A stretch of 5,990 bases of DNA from NCBI GenBank assembly GCA_012512545.1, contig JAAZDZ010000197.1, positions 1 to 5,990 on the forward strand, given 5' to 3'. Under the pieces are notes generated by a model. The model saw only the letters and a program-made list of their open reading frames with translations. It ran no database searches and was not told where the DNA came from. Position 1 is the stretch's first letter. Every line of letters starts with the position of its first letter. The DNA comes from Alcaligenaceae bacterium. GTDB lineage: Bacteria > Pseudomonadota > Gammaproteobacteria > Burkholderiales > Burkholderiaceae_B. The position numbers and the translations under genes are program-made. This document shows positions 1-5,990 of the stretch, in pieces.

Positions 1-1248
1 ACCCGCACGCGCGATGAAGTCATCCGCCGCGAATTCCGGCAGCAGGAAGCCGCCTGGTACGATTCCACCAGCCTGCGCACTTCGCGCGAACGCGTGGATC
101 GCCTGGGCTACTTCAATGAAGTAGACATCAGCACTGCGCCCGTGCCCGGCAGCCCCGATCAGGTTGACGTCAAGGTCGATGTCAAGGAAAAACCCACCGG
201 GCTGATCAACCTGGGCGTGGGCTATGGGTCAAGCGACAAAGTCATGCTGTCGGCAGGCATCAGCCAGGACAACATCTTCGGCAGCGGTAATTCGCTGTCG
301 TTGAACGTCAATACCAGCAAGCGCAACCGCGCCCTGGTGCTGGCCCACACCGACCCCTACTGGACGGAAAACGGCATCAGCAAAACAACGTCGCTGTTCT
401 ATCGCCGCACCGAACCCTACGATGCCAGCGATGCCTGGGGCGATTACCAGATCACCTCTTACGGCGGCGGGCTGAACTTCGGCGTGCCCATCACCGAACA
501 CGATCGCGTGTTCGCGGGTGTCAGTTTCGAGCACAACAAGATCAGCGATCTGCACGAGCTTTATACGCCGAAGGCGTATCAGGATTTCATCAGAGAATAC
601 GGCGAAGGCACGAATTCCGTGGTCTTCAACCTGGGCTGGTCGAAAGACACCCGCGATAGCGCGCTGGCCCCCACCAAGGGGTATTACAGCCACCTGTCGG
701 CCGATGTCTCCACAATGGATCTGCGCTATTACATGCTGCATGGCCAGCATCAGCATTATGTGCCGTTGGGCAAGTCCTATACGCTGGCCTTCAACTTCAT
801 GGCCGACTGGGGCAAGACCTACAACGACAAAACCTTCCCGGTCATCAAGAATATGTATGCCGGCGGGATTGGCACGGTACGGGGTTATGAAGGCGGTTCA
901 CTGGGGCCGCGCGATCACGACACCAACGATTACCTCGGCGGTTCGCGCCGCCTGGTGGCCAACGCGCAACTGTTTCTGCCATTCCCTGGCGCTACGCGCG
1001 ACCGCTCTTTGCGCTGGTTCCTGTTTGCCGATGCCGGGCAGGTCGCCACCACAGGCAGCGACACCTGCACCAACGGGCCGACGAGTCACGCATCGGAAGA
1101 CCCTTGCGGCTGGAGATACTCCGCAGGCGTGGGCCTGTCATGGGAATCCCCGCTGGGCCCGCTGCAGCTGTCTTATGGCCGGCCGCTCAACGACAAACCA
1201 GGCGACGAAAAACAGTCGTTCCAGTTCCAGATCGGCACGTCATTCTGA
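1..1248 (+). CDS. bamA: Outer membrane protein assembly factor BamA, C-terminal part (5' end outside window)
   Basis: BamA is the Omp85-family core of the BAM complex; it folds and inserts beta-barrel proteins into the outer membrane. The reading frame is open from base 1, so the gene is cut by the window edge: 415 residues are visible, against roughly 770-810 expected for the family. Visible residues 1-64 are the end of POTRA5 (TRDEVIRREF, then RLGYFNEVDI). The barrel starts near residue 67 (GLINLGVGYG). The family's loop-6 motif is present as V293-R294-G295-Y296 (VRGY, usually VRGF/Y). The protein ends FQFQIGTSF, an outer-membrane beta-signal with the terminal Phe. The only two visible cysteines, C356 and C369, lie in predicted extracellular loop 7. 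A GTG at 94 is internal to POTRA5 and is not the start. The next gene, ompH, encodes the chaperone that delivers BamA substrates, as is usual for this locus. Identity is very secure; only the missing N-terminus is unknown. Confidence 0.97.
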   Translation, partial: TRTRDEVIRREFRQQEAAWYDSTSLRTSRERVDRLGYFNEVDISTAPVPGSPDQVDVKVDVKEKPTGLINLGVGYGSSDKVMLSAGISQDNIFGSGNSLSLNVNTSKRNRALVLAHTDPYWTENGISKTTSLFYRRTEPYDASDAWGDYQITSYGGGLNFGVPITEHDRVFAGVSFEHNKISDLHELYTPKAYQDFIREYGEGTNSVVFNLGWSKDTRDSALAPTKGYYSHLSADVSTMDLRYYMLHGQHQHYVPLGKSYTLAFNFMADWGKTYNDKTFPVIKNMYAGGIGTVRGYEGGSLGPRDHDTNDYLGGSRRLVANAQLFLPFPGATRDRSLRWFLFADAGQVATTGSDTCTNGPTSHASEDPCGWRYSAGVGLSWESPLGPLQLSYGRPLNDKPGDEKQSFQFQIGTSF

Positions 1249-1254
1249 TTCCCG

Positions 1255-1316
1255 GGAAGCCTGAACATAATTCCAGCCGCCCACACATAAGCGGCACAGA
1301 TTTGTTCAGGGCTTCC
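1255..1316 (+). repeat. Imperfect inverted repeat / hairpin in the bamA-ompH gap
   Basis: GGAAGCCTGAACA (1255-1267) pairs with TGTTCAGGGCTTCC (1303-1316): 13 base pairs with one bulged G (1309). A nested 5-bp stem, GCCGC (1276-1280) with GCGGC (1291-1295), sits inside around a 10-nt loop. It begins 6 nt after the bamA stop. No T-run follows the right arm (TTGTGGCACAATATTC), so a classical intrinsic terminator is not supported. It could partly attenuate read-through from bamA, process or protect the mRNA 3' end, or be a regulator site. The pairing is seen directly; the role is unknown. Confidence 0.6.
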
Positions 1317-1328
1317 TTGTGGCACAAT
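1302..1328 (+). promoter_or_regulatory. Candidate sigma70-type promoter for ompH-lpxD-fabZ-lpxA-lpxB
   Basis: A possible extended -10 (TG at 1320-1321, then G, then CACAAT at 1323-1328) lies about 39 nt upstream of the ompH ATG. A possible -35, TTGTTC, lies at 1302-1307 with a short 15-nt spacer. Only three of six -10 bases match TATAAT, so this is weak by consensus; the TGTGGCACAAT context is what makes it plausible. The -35 overlaps the right arm of the inverted repeat. It would let the lipid A genes be transcribed apart from bamA. No transcript evidence is available here. Confidence 0.35.
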
Positions 1329-1346
1329 ATTCTTTTGATCTTCGCT

Positions 1347-1356
1347 CCTTGCAAGG
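1347..1356 (+). promoter_or_regulatory. Probable ompH ribosome-binding site inside a 10-bp palindrome
   Basis: CCTTGCAAGG is a perfect palindrome. Its right half, AAGG (1353-1356), is the best Shine-Dalgarno candidate for ompH, with a 10-nt spacer to the ATG at 1367. The left half (CTCCTT, 1345-1350) resembles the anti-Shine-Dalgarno sequence and could locally pair with the AAGG. The RBS assignment supports the 1367 start; any regulatory effect is inference. Confidence 0.4.
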
Positions 1357-1366
1357 TAGAGTATTC

Positions 1367-1930
1367 ATGAAGTCTCAAATCGCATTAAAAGTTTCCGCTC
1401 TGTCGCAGGGGCTTGGCCGTAGCCAGCGCGCCTGGATGCTGGCGTCCATGATTGCGGTAGGCGCCGCCCTGGCTGTGCCTGCGGCCCCTGTGCAAGCGCA
1501 AGGCACCAAGATCGGCTTTGTGAGCACCGATCGCATTCTGCGTGATTCACCCGCCGCCAAGGCGGCGCAGACAAAAATCGAGCGCGAATTCAGAAAGCGT
1601 GAAGACGAGCTCCAGAAGCTGGCCGACAGCCTGAACAGCGACATCCAGAAGTTCGACAAGGACGCGCCTGTGCTGTCCGAATCCGAGCGCGTGACGCGCC
1701 AGCGCCGTCTGGCCGATAAAGACACCGATCTGCAGCGCAAGCGTCGCGAATTCCAGGAAGACCTGAACCGCCGCCGCAGCGAAGAGTTCTCTACGCTGAT
1801 CGAACAGGCCGATGCCGCCATCAAGGCCATCGCCGAACGCGAAGGCTACGACCTCATCATTCAGGATGCCGTCACGGTCAGCCCGCGTGTCGATATCACC
1901 GACCAGGTTCTCAAAGCGCTCGGCGGTTGA
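1367..1930 (+). CDS. skp: Periplasmic chaperone OmpH/Skp
   Basis: This is the OmpH/Skp-family holdase that binds unfolded outer membrane proteins leaving the Sec translocon and escorts them through the periplasm to BamA. The product is 187 aa. Residues 1-44 look like a Sec signal peptide: a long basic n-region (K2, K8, R18, R21), a hydrophobic core (about 24-37) and cleavage after VQA44 before QG. The mature part opens with KIGFVSTDRILRDSP, typical of the family, followed by a charged helical coiled-coil region (about 60-150, rich in K/R/E/Q; this forms the tentacles of the Skp trimer) and a C-terminal strand region (GYDLIIQDAVTVSPRVDITD). E. coli Skp is 161 aa; the difference is mostly the long n-region. 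ATG 1367 was chosen because it has an upstream AAGG. An in-frame GTG at 1319 lies over the candidate promoter and is unlikely; ATG 1436 (M24) has no visible RBS but would leave a normal short signal. It sits 118 nt after bamA and 6 nt before lpxD. Confidence 0.94.
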   Translation: MKSQIALKVSALSQGLGRSQRAWMLASMIAVGAALAVPAAPVQAQGTKIGFVSTDRILRDSPAAKAAQTKIEREFRKREDELQKLADSLNSDIQKFDKDAPVLSESERVTRQRRLADKDTDLQRKRREFQEDLNRRRSEEFSTLIEQADAAIKAIAEREGYDLIIQDAVTVSPRVDITDQVLKALGG

Positions 1931-1936
1931 TTCACC

Positions 1937-3061
1937 ATGCCGTTGCTGCTTGCACCGGAACAGGCCATTACGCTTGATCGACTGCTTGCCGAAGCCAATG
2001 TCTTGGGTGTCGATTGCAAGCCGGTGCCTGGTTCCGGCAACCCCCTTATCCGCGGGCTGGGTTCGCTCTCGAGCGCCTGCCCAGAACAAATCAGCTTTCT
2101 GTCCAACCCCAAGCTGCAAGGCCAGTTGGAAGGCTGCATGGCGGCTGCCGTCATCGTGACGCCGGCTGTCTGGGAAGAATCACTGCAGGGCAAAGAACCG
2201 GCTTTTGTTCCTGTGCTGTGCAGCGAACCCTACCTGATGTACGCTCTGCTGGCGCAATGGTTCGACCGGCATCGCCTGGAAAAACTGCCCACAGGCATCC
2301 ATCCTTCGGCAGTCATTGCCGATTCCGCGCGCATAGAAGAGGGCGTGAATATCGGCCCGCAGTGCGTGGTGGAAGAAGGTGTCAGCATCGGGCGTGGCAC
2401 GCGCCTGGGGCCGGGCTGTGTTATTGGCGCCGGGTCTTCGCTGGGGCAGGACTGCCTGCTGCATGCCAATGTCACCCTTTACCATGGTGTTACCGTGGGC
2501 GATCGCGCCATCCTGCATTCAGGCTGCGTACTGGGCGCCGACGGCTTTGGCTTTGCGCCCGATCCGCGCGGGCAGGGCGCCTGGGCCAAAATCGCCCAAC
2601 TGGGCGGCGTGACGCTGGGCAATGATGTCGAAATCGGCGCCAATACCACCGTTGATCGCGGCGCCCTTGAAGACACCACCCTGGCTGACGGCGTCAAACT
2701 GGATAACCAGATCATGATCGGGCACAACAGCCAGGTGGGCGAACACACTGCCATGGCCGCCTGCGTGGGCGTGGCCGGTTCCACCATCATCGGCAAGCGC
2801 TGCACTCTGGCTGGCGCTGCCATGACAGCAGGACACCTGACGCTGGGCGACGATGTGCACATTTCTGGCGCGACAGCAGTGACTTCAAACATTCTGAAGC
2901 CGGGCCGCTACACCGGCGTCTTTCCGTATTCCGACCATTCCGATTGGCAACGCAATGCCGCAGTGCTGCCGCAGCTCAATGCCTTGCGTCGCCGCTTGCG
3001 CGCGCTGGAGCGCCAGCAGTCTGCCGCCACTGAAGAACCGGGCCAATCCTCATCTCAATGA
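1937..3061 (+). CDS. lpxD: UDP-3-O-(3-hydroxyacyl)glucosamine N-acyltransferase LpxD
   Basis: LpxD catalyses the third step of lipid A synthesis: it transfers a (3R)-hydroxyacyl chain from ACP to the 2-amino group of UDP-3-O-acyl-glucosamine, in the cytoplasm, as a homotrimer. The product is 374 aa (E. coli 341). Residues 1-118 form the N-terminal uridine-binding domain. A left-handed beta-helix of hexapeptide repeats starts near 121 ([20 protein letters not shown]) and runs to about 315. Family signatures are LGADGFGFA (199-207), [14 protein letters not shown] (231-244) and the catalytic region IGHN with H263, matching the E. coli active-site His239; H300 in AGHL matches His276. The C-terminus (about 335-360) is a helical segment ([14 protein letters not shown]) followed by a short polar tail. 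The ATG is 6 nt after the ompH stop; GGCGG at 1922-1926 within the ompH end is a possible RBS, so the two are probably translationally coupled. Confidence 0.97.
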   Translation: MPLLLAPEQAITLDRLLAEANVLGVDCKPVPGSGNPLIRGLGSLSSACPEQISFLSNPKLQGQLEGCMAAAVIVTPAVWEESLQGKEPAFVPVLCSEPYLMYALLAQWFDRHRLEKLPTGIHPSAVIADSARIEEGVNIGPQCVVEEGVSIGRGTRLGPGCVIGAGSSLGQDCLLHANVTLYHGVTVGDRAILHSGCVLGADGFGFAPDPRGQGAWAKIAQLGGVTLGNDVEIGANTTVDRGALEDTTLADGVKLDNQIMIGHNSQVGEHTAMAACVGVAGSTIIGKRCTLAGAAMTAGHLTLGDDVHISGATAVTSNILKPGRYTGVFPYSDHSDWQRNAAVLPQLNALRRRLRALERQQSAATEEPGQSSSQ

Positions 3062-3077
3062 ACCTTACGCCATACTC

Positions 3078-3548
3078 ATGCAGGAATCACAAAAAATAGA
3101 ACTCGACATCAAACAGATCATGGATCGCCTGCCGCATCGTTACCCGATGCTGCTGGTTGACCGTGTGCTGGAAATGGTGCCTGGCAAGAGCATCGTGGCA
3201 ATTAAGAACGTAACGCTTAACGAACCGTTCTTCACCGGCCACTTCCCTCATCATCCGGTCATGCCCGGCGTGCTCATCATTGAAGCGCTGGCGCAGGCTT
3301 CGGCTTTGTTCTCTTTCGAGGATGACAGCGGCGTCAACCCGGCCAACCCCAAGATTGCCTACTACCTGGTGGGTGTGGATGGGGCGCGCTTCCGCCGCCC
3401 CGTCGTGCCTGGCGACCAGCTGCGCCTGGAAAGCACCGCCGACAAAATCAGCCGCTCAATCTGCAAATATACGGCCCGGGCCACGGTGGATGGCCAGCTG
3501 GTGGCTGAAGCCAAAATCATGTGCGCAATCCGGGTACTGGAAGACTGA
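3078..3548 (+). CDS. fabZ: (3R)-hydroxyacyl-[ACP] dehydratase FabZ
   Basis: FabZ is a hot-dog-fold enzyme that dehydrates (3R)-hydroxyacyl-ACP to trans-2-enoyl-ACP in type II fatty acid synthesis. Its substrate is the same pool LpxA and LpxD draw on, so it sets the balance between phospholipid and lipid A. The product is 156 aa (E. coli 151). Visible signatures are [17 protein letters not shown] (14-30), [16 protein letters not shown] (51-66) with catalytic H55, and EALAQAS with catalytic E69, followed by [11 protein letters not shown] (105-115). The frame stays open upstream to 2955 inside lpxD, but that extension ([15 protein letters not shown]) is the wrong-frame reading of lpxD. ATG 3078 leaves a short leader before the conserved LDIKQIM; ATG 3120 (M15) would cut into it. 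No good Shine-Dalgarno precedes 3078, so coupling to lpxD termination 16 nt upstream is possible. Confidence 0.96.
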   Translation: MQESQKIELDIKQIMDRLPHRYPMLLVDRVLEMVPGKSIVAIKNVTLNEPFFTGHFPHHPVMPGVLIIEALAQASALFSFEDDSGVNPANPKIAYYLVGVDGARFRRPVVPGDQLRLESTADKISRSICKYTARATVDGQLVAEAKIMCAIRVLED

Positions 3549-3549
3549 T

Positions 3550-4341
3550 ATGGCTGCTCGCATTCACGCCACAGCCATCGTTTCTCCCGGTGCGGAACTT
3601 GCCGATGATGTCGAAGTGGGGGCTTACAGCCTGATCGGGCCGAATGTCAGCATCGGCCCCGGCACTCAGGTGGGGCCGCATTGCATCATAGATGGCCACA
3701 CAGCCATCGGCGCCAATAATGTGTTTTACCGCTTCTGCTCCATCGGTGGCATGCCGCAGGACAAAAAATACAAGGGGGAGCCCACCCGCCTGGAAATCGG
3801 CGATGGCAATATGGTGCGCGAGTACGTCACCTTGAATACCGGCACTGTGCAGGATGTCGGCGTAACCCGGCTGGGCAGCGACAACTGGATCATGGCGTAT
3901 GTGCATGTTGCCCACGATTGCCAGATCGGCTCCCACACCATTCTTGCCAACAATGTGCAGCTGGCCGGACACATCCATGTCGACGACTGGGCCATATTGG
4001 GCGGTTCCTCAGCCGTGCATCAGTTCGTGCACATTGGCGCCCACAGCATGGTGGGCGGCGCCAGCTCTATCCGGCAGGATGTTCCGCCTTATGTTGTGGG
4101 GGCGGGCGACCCTTTCCGCCCGGTTGGCATCAACTCCGAAGGGCTGCGGCGGCGGGGTTTCGACGCCGACACCATTGCGGTTCTGAAAGACACCTACAAG
4201 CTGCTGTATCGCCGCAATCTCAGTGTGGACGAGGCCGCAGCGGCCATGCGCCGTCTTCAGGAAGAAAGCCCTGAGGCCAGCGCGGCCATTGAGACCCTGG
4301 CGGTGTTTCTGGAACGCCCCGGCCGGGGCATTGTGCGCTGA
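3550..4341 (+). CDS. lpxA: Acyl-ACP--UDP-N-acetylglucosamine O-acyltransferase LpxA
   Basis: LpxA catalyses the first step of lipid A synthesis: transfer of a (3R)-hydroxyacyl chain from ACP to the 3-OH of UDP-GlcNAc, in the cytoplasm. The product is 263 aa (E. coli 262), almost entirely a hexapeptide-repeat left-handed beta-helix (about 1-187) followed by a helical domain (NSEGLRRRGF, 195-204, to the C-terminal RGIVR). Catalytic H122 lies in VHVAHDC, equivalent to E. coli His125; H141 (LAGH) and H157 (AVHQF) match His144 and His160. The acyl-chain ruler position equivalent to E. coli Gly173 is G170 here. A longer in-frame reading begins at GTG/ATG-type codons inside fabZ (from 3280), but the sequence before ATG 3550 is out-of-frame fabZ, whereas MAARIHATAIVSPGAEL starts exactly as the family does. 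GGAAG (3539-3543) in the fabZ end is a good RBS, 6 nt before the ATG. It starts 1 nt after fabZ stops. Confidence 0.97.
   Translation: MAARIHATAIVSPGAELADDVEVGAYSLIGPNVSIGPGTQVGPHCIIDGHTAIGANNVFYRFCSIGGMPQDKKYKGEPTRLEIGDGNMVREYVTLNTGTVQDVGVTRLGSDNWIMAYVHVAHDCQIGSHTILANNVQLAGHIHVDDWAILGGSSAVHQFVHIGAHSMVGGASSIRQDVPPYVVGAGDPFRPVGINSEGLRRRGFDADTIAVLKDTYKLLYRRNLSVDEAAAAMRRLQEESPEASAAIETLAVFLERPGRGIVR
4316..4329 (+). repeat. 14-bp perfect GC palindrome just upstream of lpxB
   Basis: GCCCCGGCCGGGGC is self-complementary and lies in the last codons of lpxA (encoding the RPGRG region), 11 nt before the lpxB ATG. In mRNA it could fold as a 5-bp GC stem with a GGCC loop. The GGGG at 4325-4328 is also the nearest purine-rich tract to the lpxB start, so the fold could hide the lpxB initiation region until ribosomes finish lpxA. 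The palindrome is seen directly; it may simply reflect coding constraint in GC-rich DNA. Confidence 0.45.
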
Positions 4342-5534
4342 TGGCTTTGCGTATCGGCATGGTGGCGGGGGAGCCTTCCGGCGACCTTCTGGCCAGTCGC
4401 GTCATTGCGGGGCTGCCTGAGTTCGCGCCCGCCGCGCGCTGCGAAGGCATTGGCGGGCCGGCCATGGAGAAAGCAGGCTTCGATGCCTGGCACCCCATGC
4501 ACGCCCTGACCGTTTTCGGCTATGTCGATGCCCTGAAGCGCCTGCCCGGCCTGCTGCGTATCTATAACGACGTATCGCGCCGCTGGCAGTCGTCCCATCC
4601 CGATGTCTTCGTCGGGGTCGATGCCCCGGATTTCAATCTGCGGCTGGAAGAAAAACTCAAGGCCGCAGGCGTGCCCACTGTCCATTTCGTCGGGCCTTCC
4701 ATCTGGGCCTGGCGCTATGAGCGCATTGAGCGCATCCGGCGGGCTGTCTCGCACATGCTGGTGCTGTTTCCCTTTGAAGTGGAAATCTACGAAAAAGAAG
4801 GCGTGCCAGTCACGTGCGTGGGCCACCCCCTGGCGGCCAGCATTCCCATGCAGCCAGACCGCAAAGCGGCCAGGCAGCGCCTGGGCCTGGATCCTGACGC
4901 CCGTCTGCTGGCCATCATGCCAGGCAGCCGGGGGTCTGAAATCCGCCAGCTGGGCCCGCGTTTCCTGCAGGCCGCCCGCCTGTTGCAGCAGCGCGACCCC
5001 TCCCTGCAGTTTGTCGTACCCATGGTCAATGCCGAAAGGCGCCGTGAATTCGAACGTATGCTGGGCGAACTCACGCTATCGAACTGCCATATCGTCGATA
5101 GCAAACGGCTGAAGAATATCGAGCCTGACTGGCCAGCTGCCTGGCATGTCATGGAAGCGGCCGATGCCGTGCTCGTGGCCAGCGGCACAGCCACTCTGGA
5201 AGCCGCGCTGTTTAAGCGGCCCATGGTGATTTCCTATGTGCTGACGCCCTTGATGCGCAAAATCATGGAATGGAAATCCGGCCAGCTACGCCCTTATGTG
5301 CCCTGGGTCGGCTTGCCCAATGTGCTGGAACGGGATTTCGTCGTGCCCGAGCTGCTGCAGGATGAAGCCACGCCCGAAGCCCTGGCGGAAGCTACCTGGC
5401 GGGCTCTGGCCGATACCGGCTACGCGGCTTCCATTGAGCAGCGGTTCACCGACATGCATCGCAGCCTGGCTCTCGATACCCCCAGGCTGGTGGCCGAAGC
5501 GATTATCGGGCAGGCAGGCGGCGGTGCAAAGTAG
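4341..5534 (+). CDS. lpxB: Lipid-A-disaccharide synthase LpxB
   Basis: LpxB is the inner-membrane-associated GT19 glycosyltransferase that joins UDP-2,3-diacylglucosamine and lipid X into the beta-1,6 lipid A disaccharide 1-phosphate. The product is 397 aa (E. coli 382). N-terminal Rossmann-like half: [15 protein letters not shown] (6-20), [10 protein letters not shown] (91-100, with D97 matching the essential Asp of characterised LpxB) and [11 protein letters not shown] (115-125). Hydrophobic, membrane-facing segments include [12 protein letters not shown] (139-150). C-terminal nucleotide-sugar half: [10 protein letters not shown] (192-201, with R197), [10 protein letters not shown] (281-290), [16 protein letters not shown] (294-309) and GLPNVL (324-329). 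The ATG overlaps the lpxA stop by one base (TGATG), indicating termination-reinitiation coupling. No strong independent RBS is seen, and a GC palindrome precedes the start. The gene ends with TAG and probably overlaps the start of rnhB. Confidence 0.97.
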   Translation: MALRIGMVAGEPSGDLLASRVIAGLPEFAPAARCEGIGGPAMEKAGFDAWHPMHALTVFGYVDALKRLPGLLRIYNDVSRRWQSSHPDVFVGVDAPDFNLRLEEKLKAAGVPTVHFVGPSIWAWRYERIERIRRAVSHMLVLFPFEVEIYEKEGVPVTCVGHPLAASIPMQPDRKAARQRLGLDPDARLLAIMPGSRGSEIRQLGPRFLQAARLLQQRDPSLQFVVPMVNAERRREFERMLGELTLSNCHIVDSKRLKNIEPDWPAAWHVMEAADAVLVASGTATLEAALFKRPMVISYVLTPLMRKIMEWKSGQLRPYVPWVGLPNVLERDFVVPELLQDEATPEALAEATWRALADTGYAASIEQRFTDMHRSLALDTPRLVAEAIIGQAGGGAK

Positions 5535-5990
5535 CCTGTTCGAGAATGGCTCCATGCCAGCGTTACTGTGCGCCGGCGTGGATGAAGCCGGGCGCGGCCC
5601 CTTGGCCGGGCCAGTGTTTGCGGCGGCTGTTATTCTGCATGAACCCACGCCCATCGCGGGCCTGAACGACTCCAAAAAACTGAGCGCGGCGCGGCGCGAG
5701 GCGCTGGCGCTGGCTATCCGGCAGCATGCCCTGGCATGGAGCATCGCCAGCGCCAGTGTGGCTGAAATAGACGAACTCAATATATTGGGCGCCACCATGC
5801 TGGCCATGCGCCGCGCCTGCGAAGGCTTGCAGCATGCGCCGCAGCATGTGCTGGTGGATGGCAACCGGGTGCCTCAAGGCTTGTCATGCAGTGCTCAGAG
5901 CATTGTTGGCGGCGATGCCAGGGTTCCGGCGATTTCGGCAGCTTCAATTCTGGCCAAGACGGCCCGGGATGCCTATTGCCAGGCCATGCA
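5524..5990 (+). CDS. rnhB: Ribonuclease HII (3' end outside window)
   Basis: RNase HII cuts the RNA strand of RNA-DNA hybrids and nicks 5' of single ribonucleotides in DNA, starting ribonucleotide excision repair in the cytoplasm. The frame is open to the right edge; 155 codons are visible out of roughly 200 expected. All four acidic active-site residues can be seen when counting from GTG 5524: D20 and E21 in [15 protein letters not shown]112 in LVDGN, and D131 in GGDARVP. Other family blocks are GLNDSKKL (46-53), [18 protein letters not shown] (81-98) and [10 protein letters not shown] (136-145). The start is uncertain: GTG 5524 overlaps lpxB by 11 nt and gives the N-terminus [10 protein letters not shown], whose LF-acid pattern resembles related RNases HII; ATG 5554 would give 10 fewer residues and also keeps the full catalytic domain. 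Both have weak RBSs (AGG at 5512-5518 or GAGA at 5542-5545). It follows lpxB as in many proteobacteria. Confidence 0.93.
   Translation, partial: MQSSLFENGSMPALLCAGVDEAGRGPLAGPVFAAAVILHEPTPIAGLNDSKKLSAARREALALAIRQHALAWSIASASVAEIDELNILGATMLAMRRACEGLQHAPQHVLVDGNRVPQGLSCSAQSIVGGDARVPAISAASILAKTARDAYCQAM

Noticed and set aside
229..756. 175-codon antisense open frame over bamA
   Set aside because: GC-rich codon bias often leaves the complementary strand open; no RBS, no recognisable domain, and fully inside a secure gene.
518..1264. 248-codon open frame on + strand overlapping bamA
   Set aside because: It is a +1 shadow of bamA: low-complexity, rich in Arg/Trp/Pro/Cys, and with no family signatures, while the bamA frame carries VRGY and the beta-signal.
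1255..1330. Rho-independent terminator after bamA
   Set aside because: The stem is real, but the right arm is followed by TTGTGGCACAATATTC rather than a T-run, so it is reported only as an inverted repeat.
1320..1335. Sigma54 (-24/-12) promoter suggested by TGGCAC
   Set aside because: No TTGC at the required spacing: the sequence after TGGCAC-N5 is TCTT. Housekeeping envelope genes also make this unlikely.
1547..2119. 190-codon antisense open frame over ompH/lpxD
   Set aside because: Spans two secure genes in antisense, with composition typical of shadow frames and no motif.
3280..3549. N-terminal extension of lpxA into fabZ (a possible 353-aa protein)
   Set aside because: The extension is fabZ read out of frame. 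LpxA homology starts at ATG 3550, which has a well-placed GGAAG, and the resulting 263 aa match the family length.
5286..5864. 192-codon antisense open frame across the lpxB-rnhB junction
   Set aside because: Overlaps the conserved C-terminus of LpxB and the catalytic start of RNase HII; no domain evidence for the antisense product.
1..5990. A novel accessory, defence or mobile system
   Set aside because: Every long stretch is explained by the conserved bamA-to-rnhB cluster. No transposase, direct-repeat array, toxin-antitoxin pair, atypical composition or unexplained gene was seen.

Overview
The window reads as the conserved cell-envelope cluster bamA - ompH/skp - lpxD - fabZ - lpxA - lpxB - rnhB of a Gram-negative proteobacterium, with all genes on the + strand. 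GC-rich coding sequence, the protein sequences and the gene order suggest a betaproteobacterium of the Burkholderiales, most likely an Alcaligenaceae member (Bordetella/Achromobacter/Pusillimonas-like). That placement rests on family knowledge, not on a search.

Layout: positions 1-1248 hold the C-terminal half of BamA (end of POTRA5 plus the whole beta-barrel), open at the left edge. A 118-nt gap (1249-1366) follows. It is the only real non-coding stretch and holds a long imperfect inverted repeat, a candidate promoter and a small palindrome over the ompH ribosome-binding site. From ompH (1367) the genes are packed: 6 nt to lpxD, 16 nt to fabZ, 1 nt to lpxA, a 1-nt overlap into lpxB, and probably an 11-nt overlap into rnhB, which runs off the right edge. 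No intrinsic terminator, tRNA, rRNA, mobile element or CRISPR array is visible, and no gene looks broken or foreign.

How the genes work together: BamA inserts beta-barrel proteins into the outer membrane, and OmpH/Skp is the periplasmic chaperone that carries them there. LpxA, LpxD and LpxB catalyse three early steps of lipid A synthesis (first acylation, second N-acylation, disaccharide formation), making the outer-leaflet lipid of the same membrane. FabZ dehydrates the (3R)-hydroxyacyl-ACP that LpxA and LpxD use as acyl donor, so it sits at the branch between phospholipid and lipid A synthesis. RnhB (RNase HII) removes ribonucleotides from DNA and is a conserved passenger at the end of this cluster.

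I found no undescribed system. The points worth a second look are local: the structured bamA-ompH gap, a 14-bp GC palindrome just before lpxB, a cysteine pair in BamA extracellular loop 7, the acyl-chain ruler residue of LpxA, and uncertain start codons for ompH, fabZ and rnhB.
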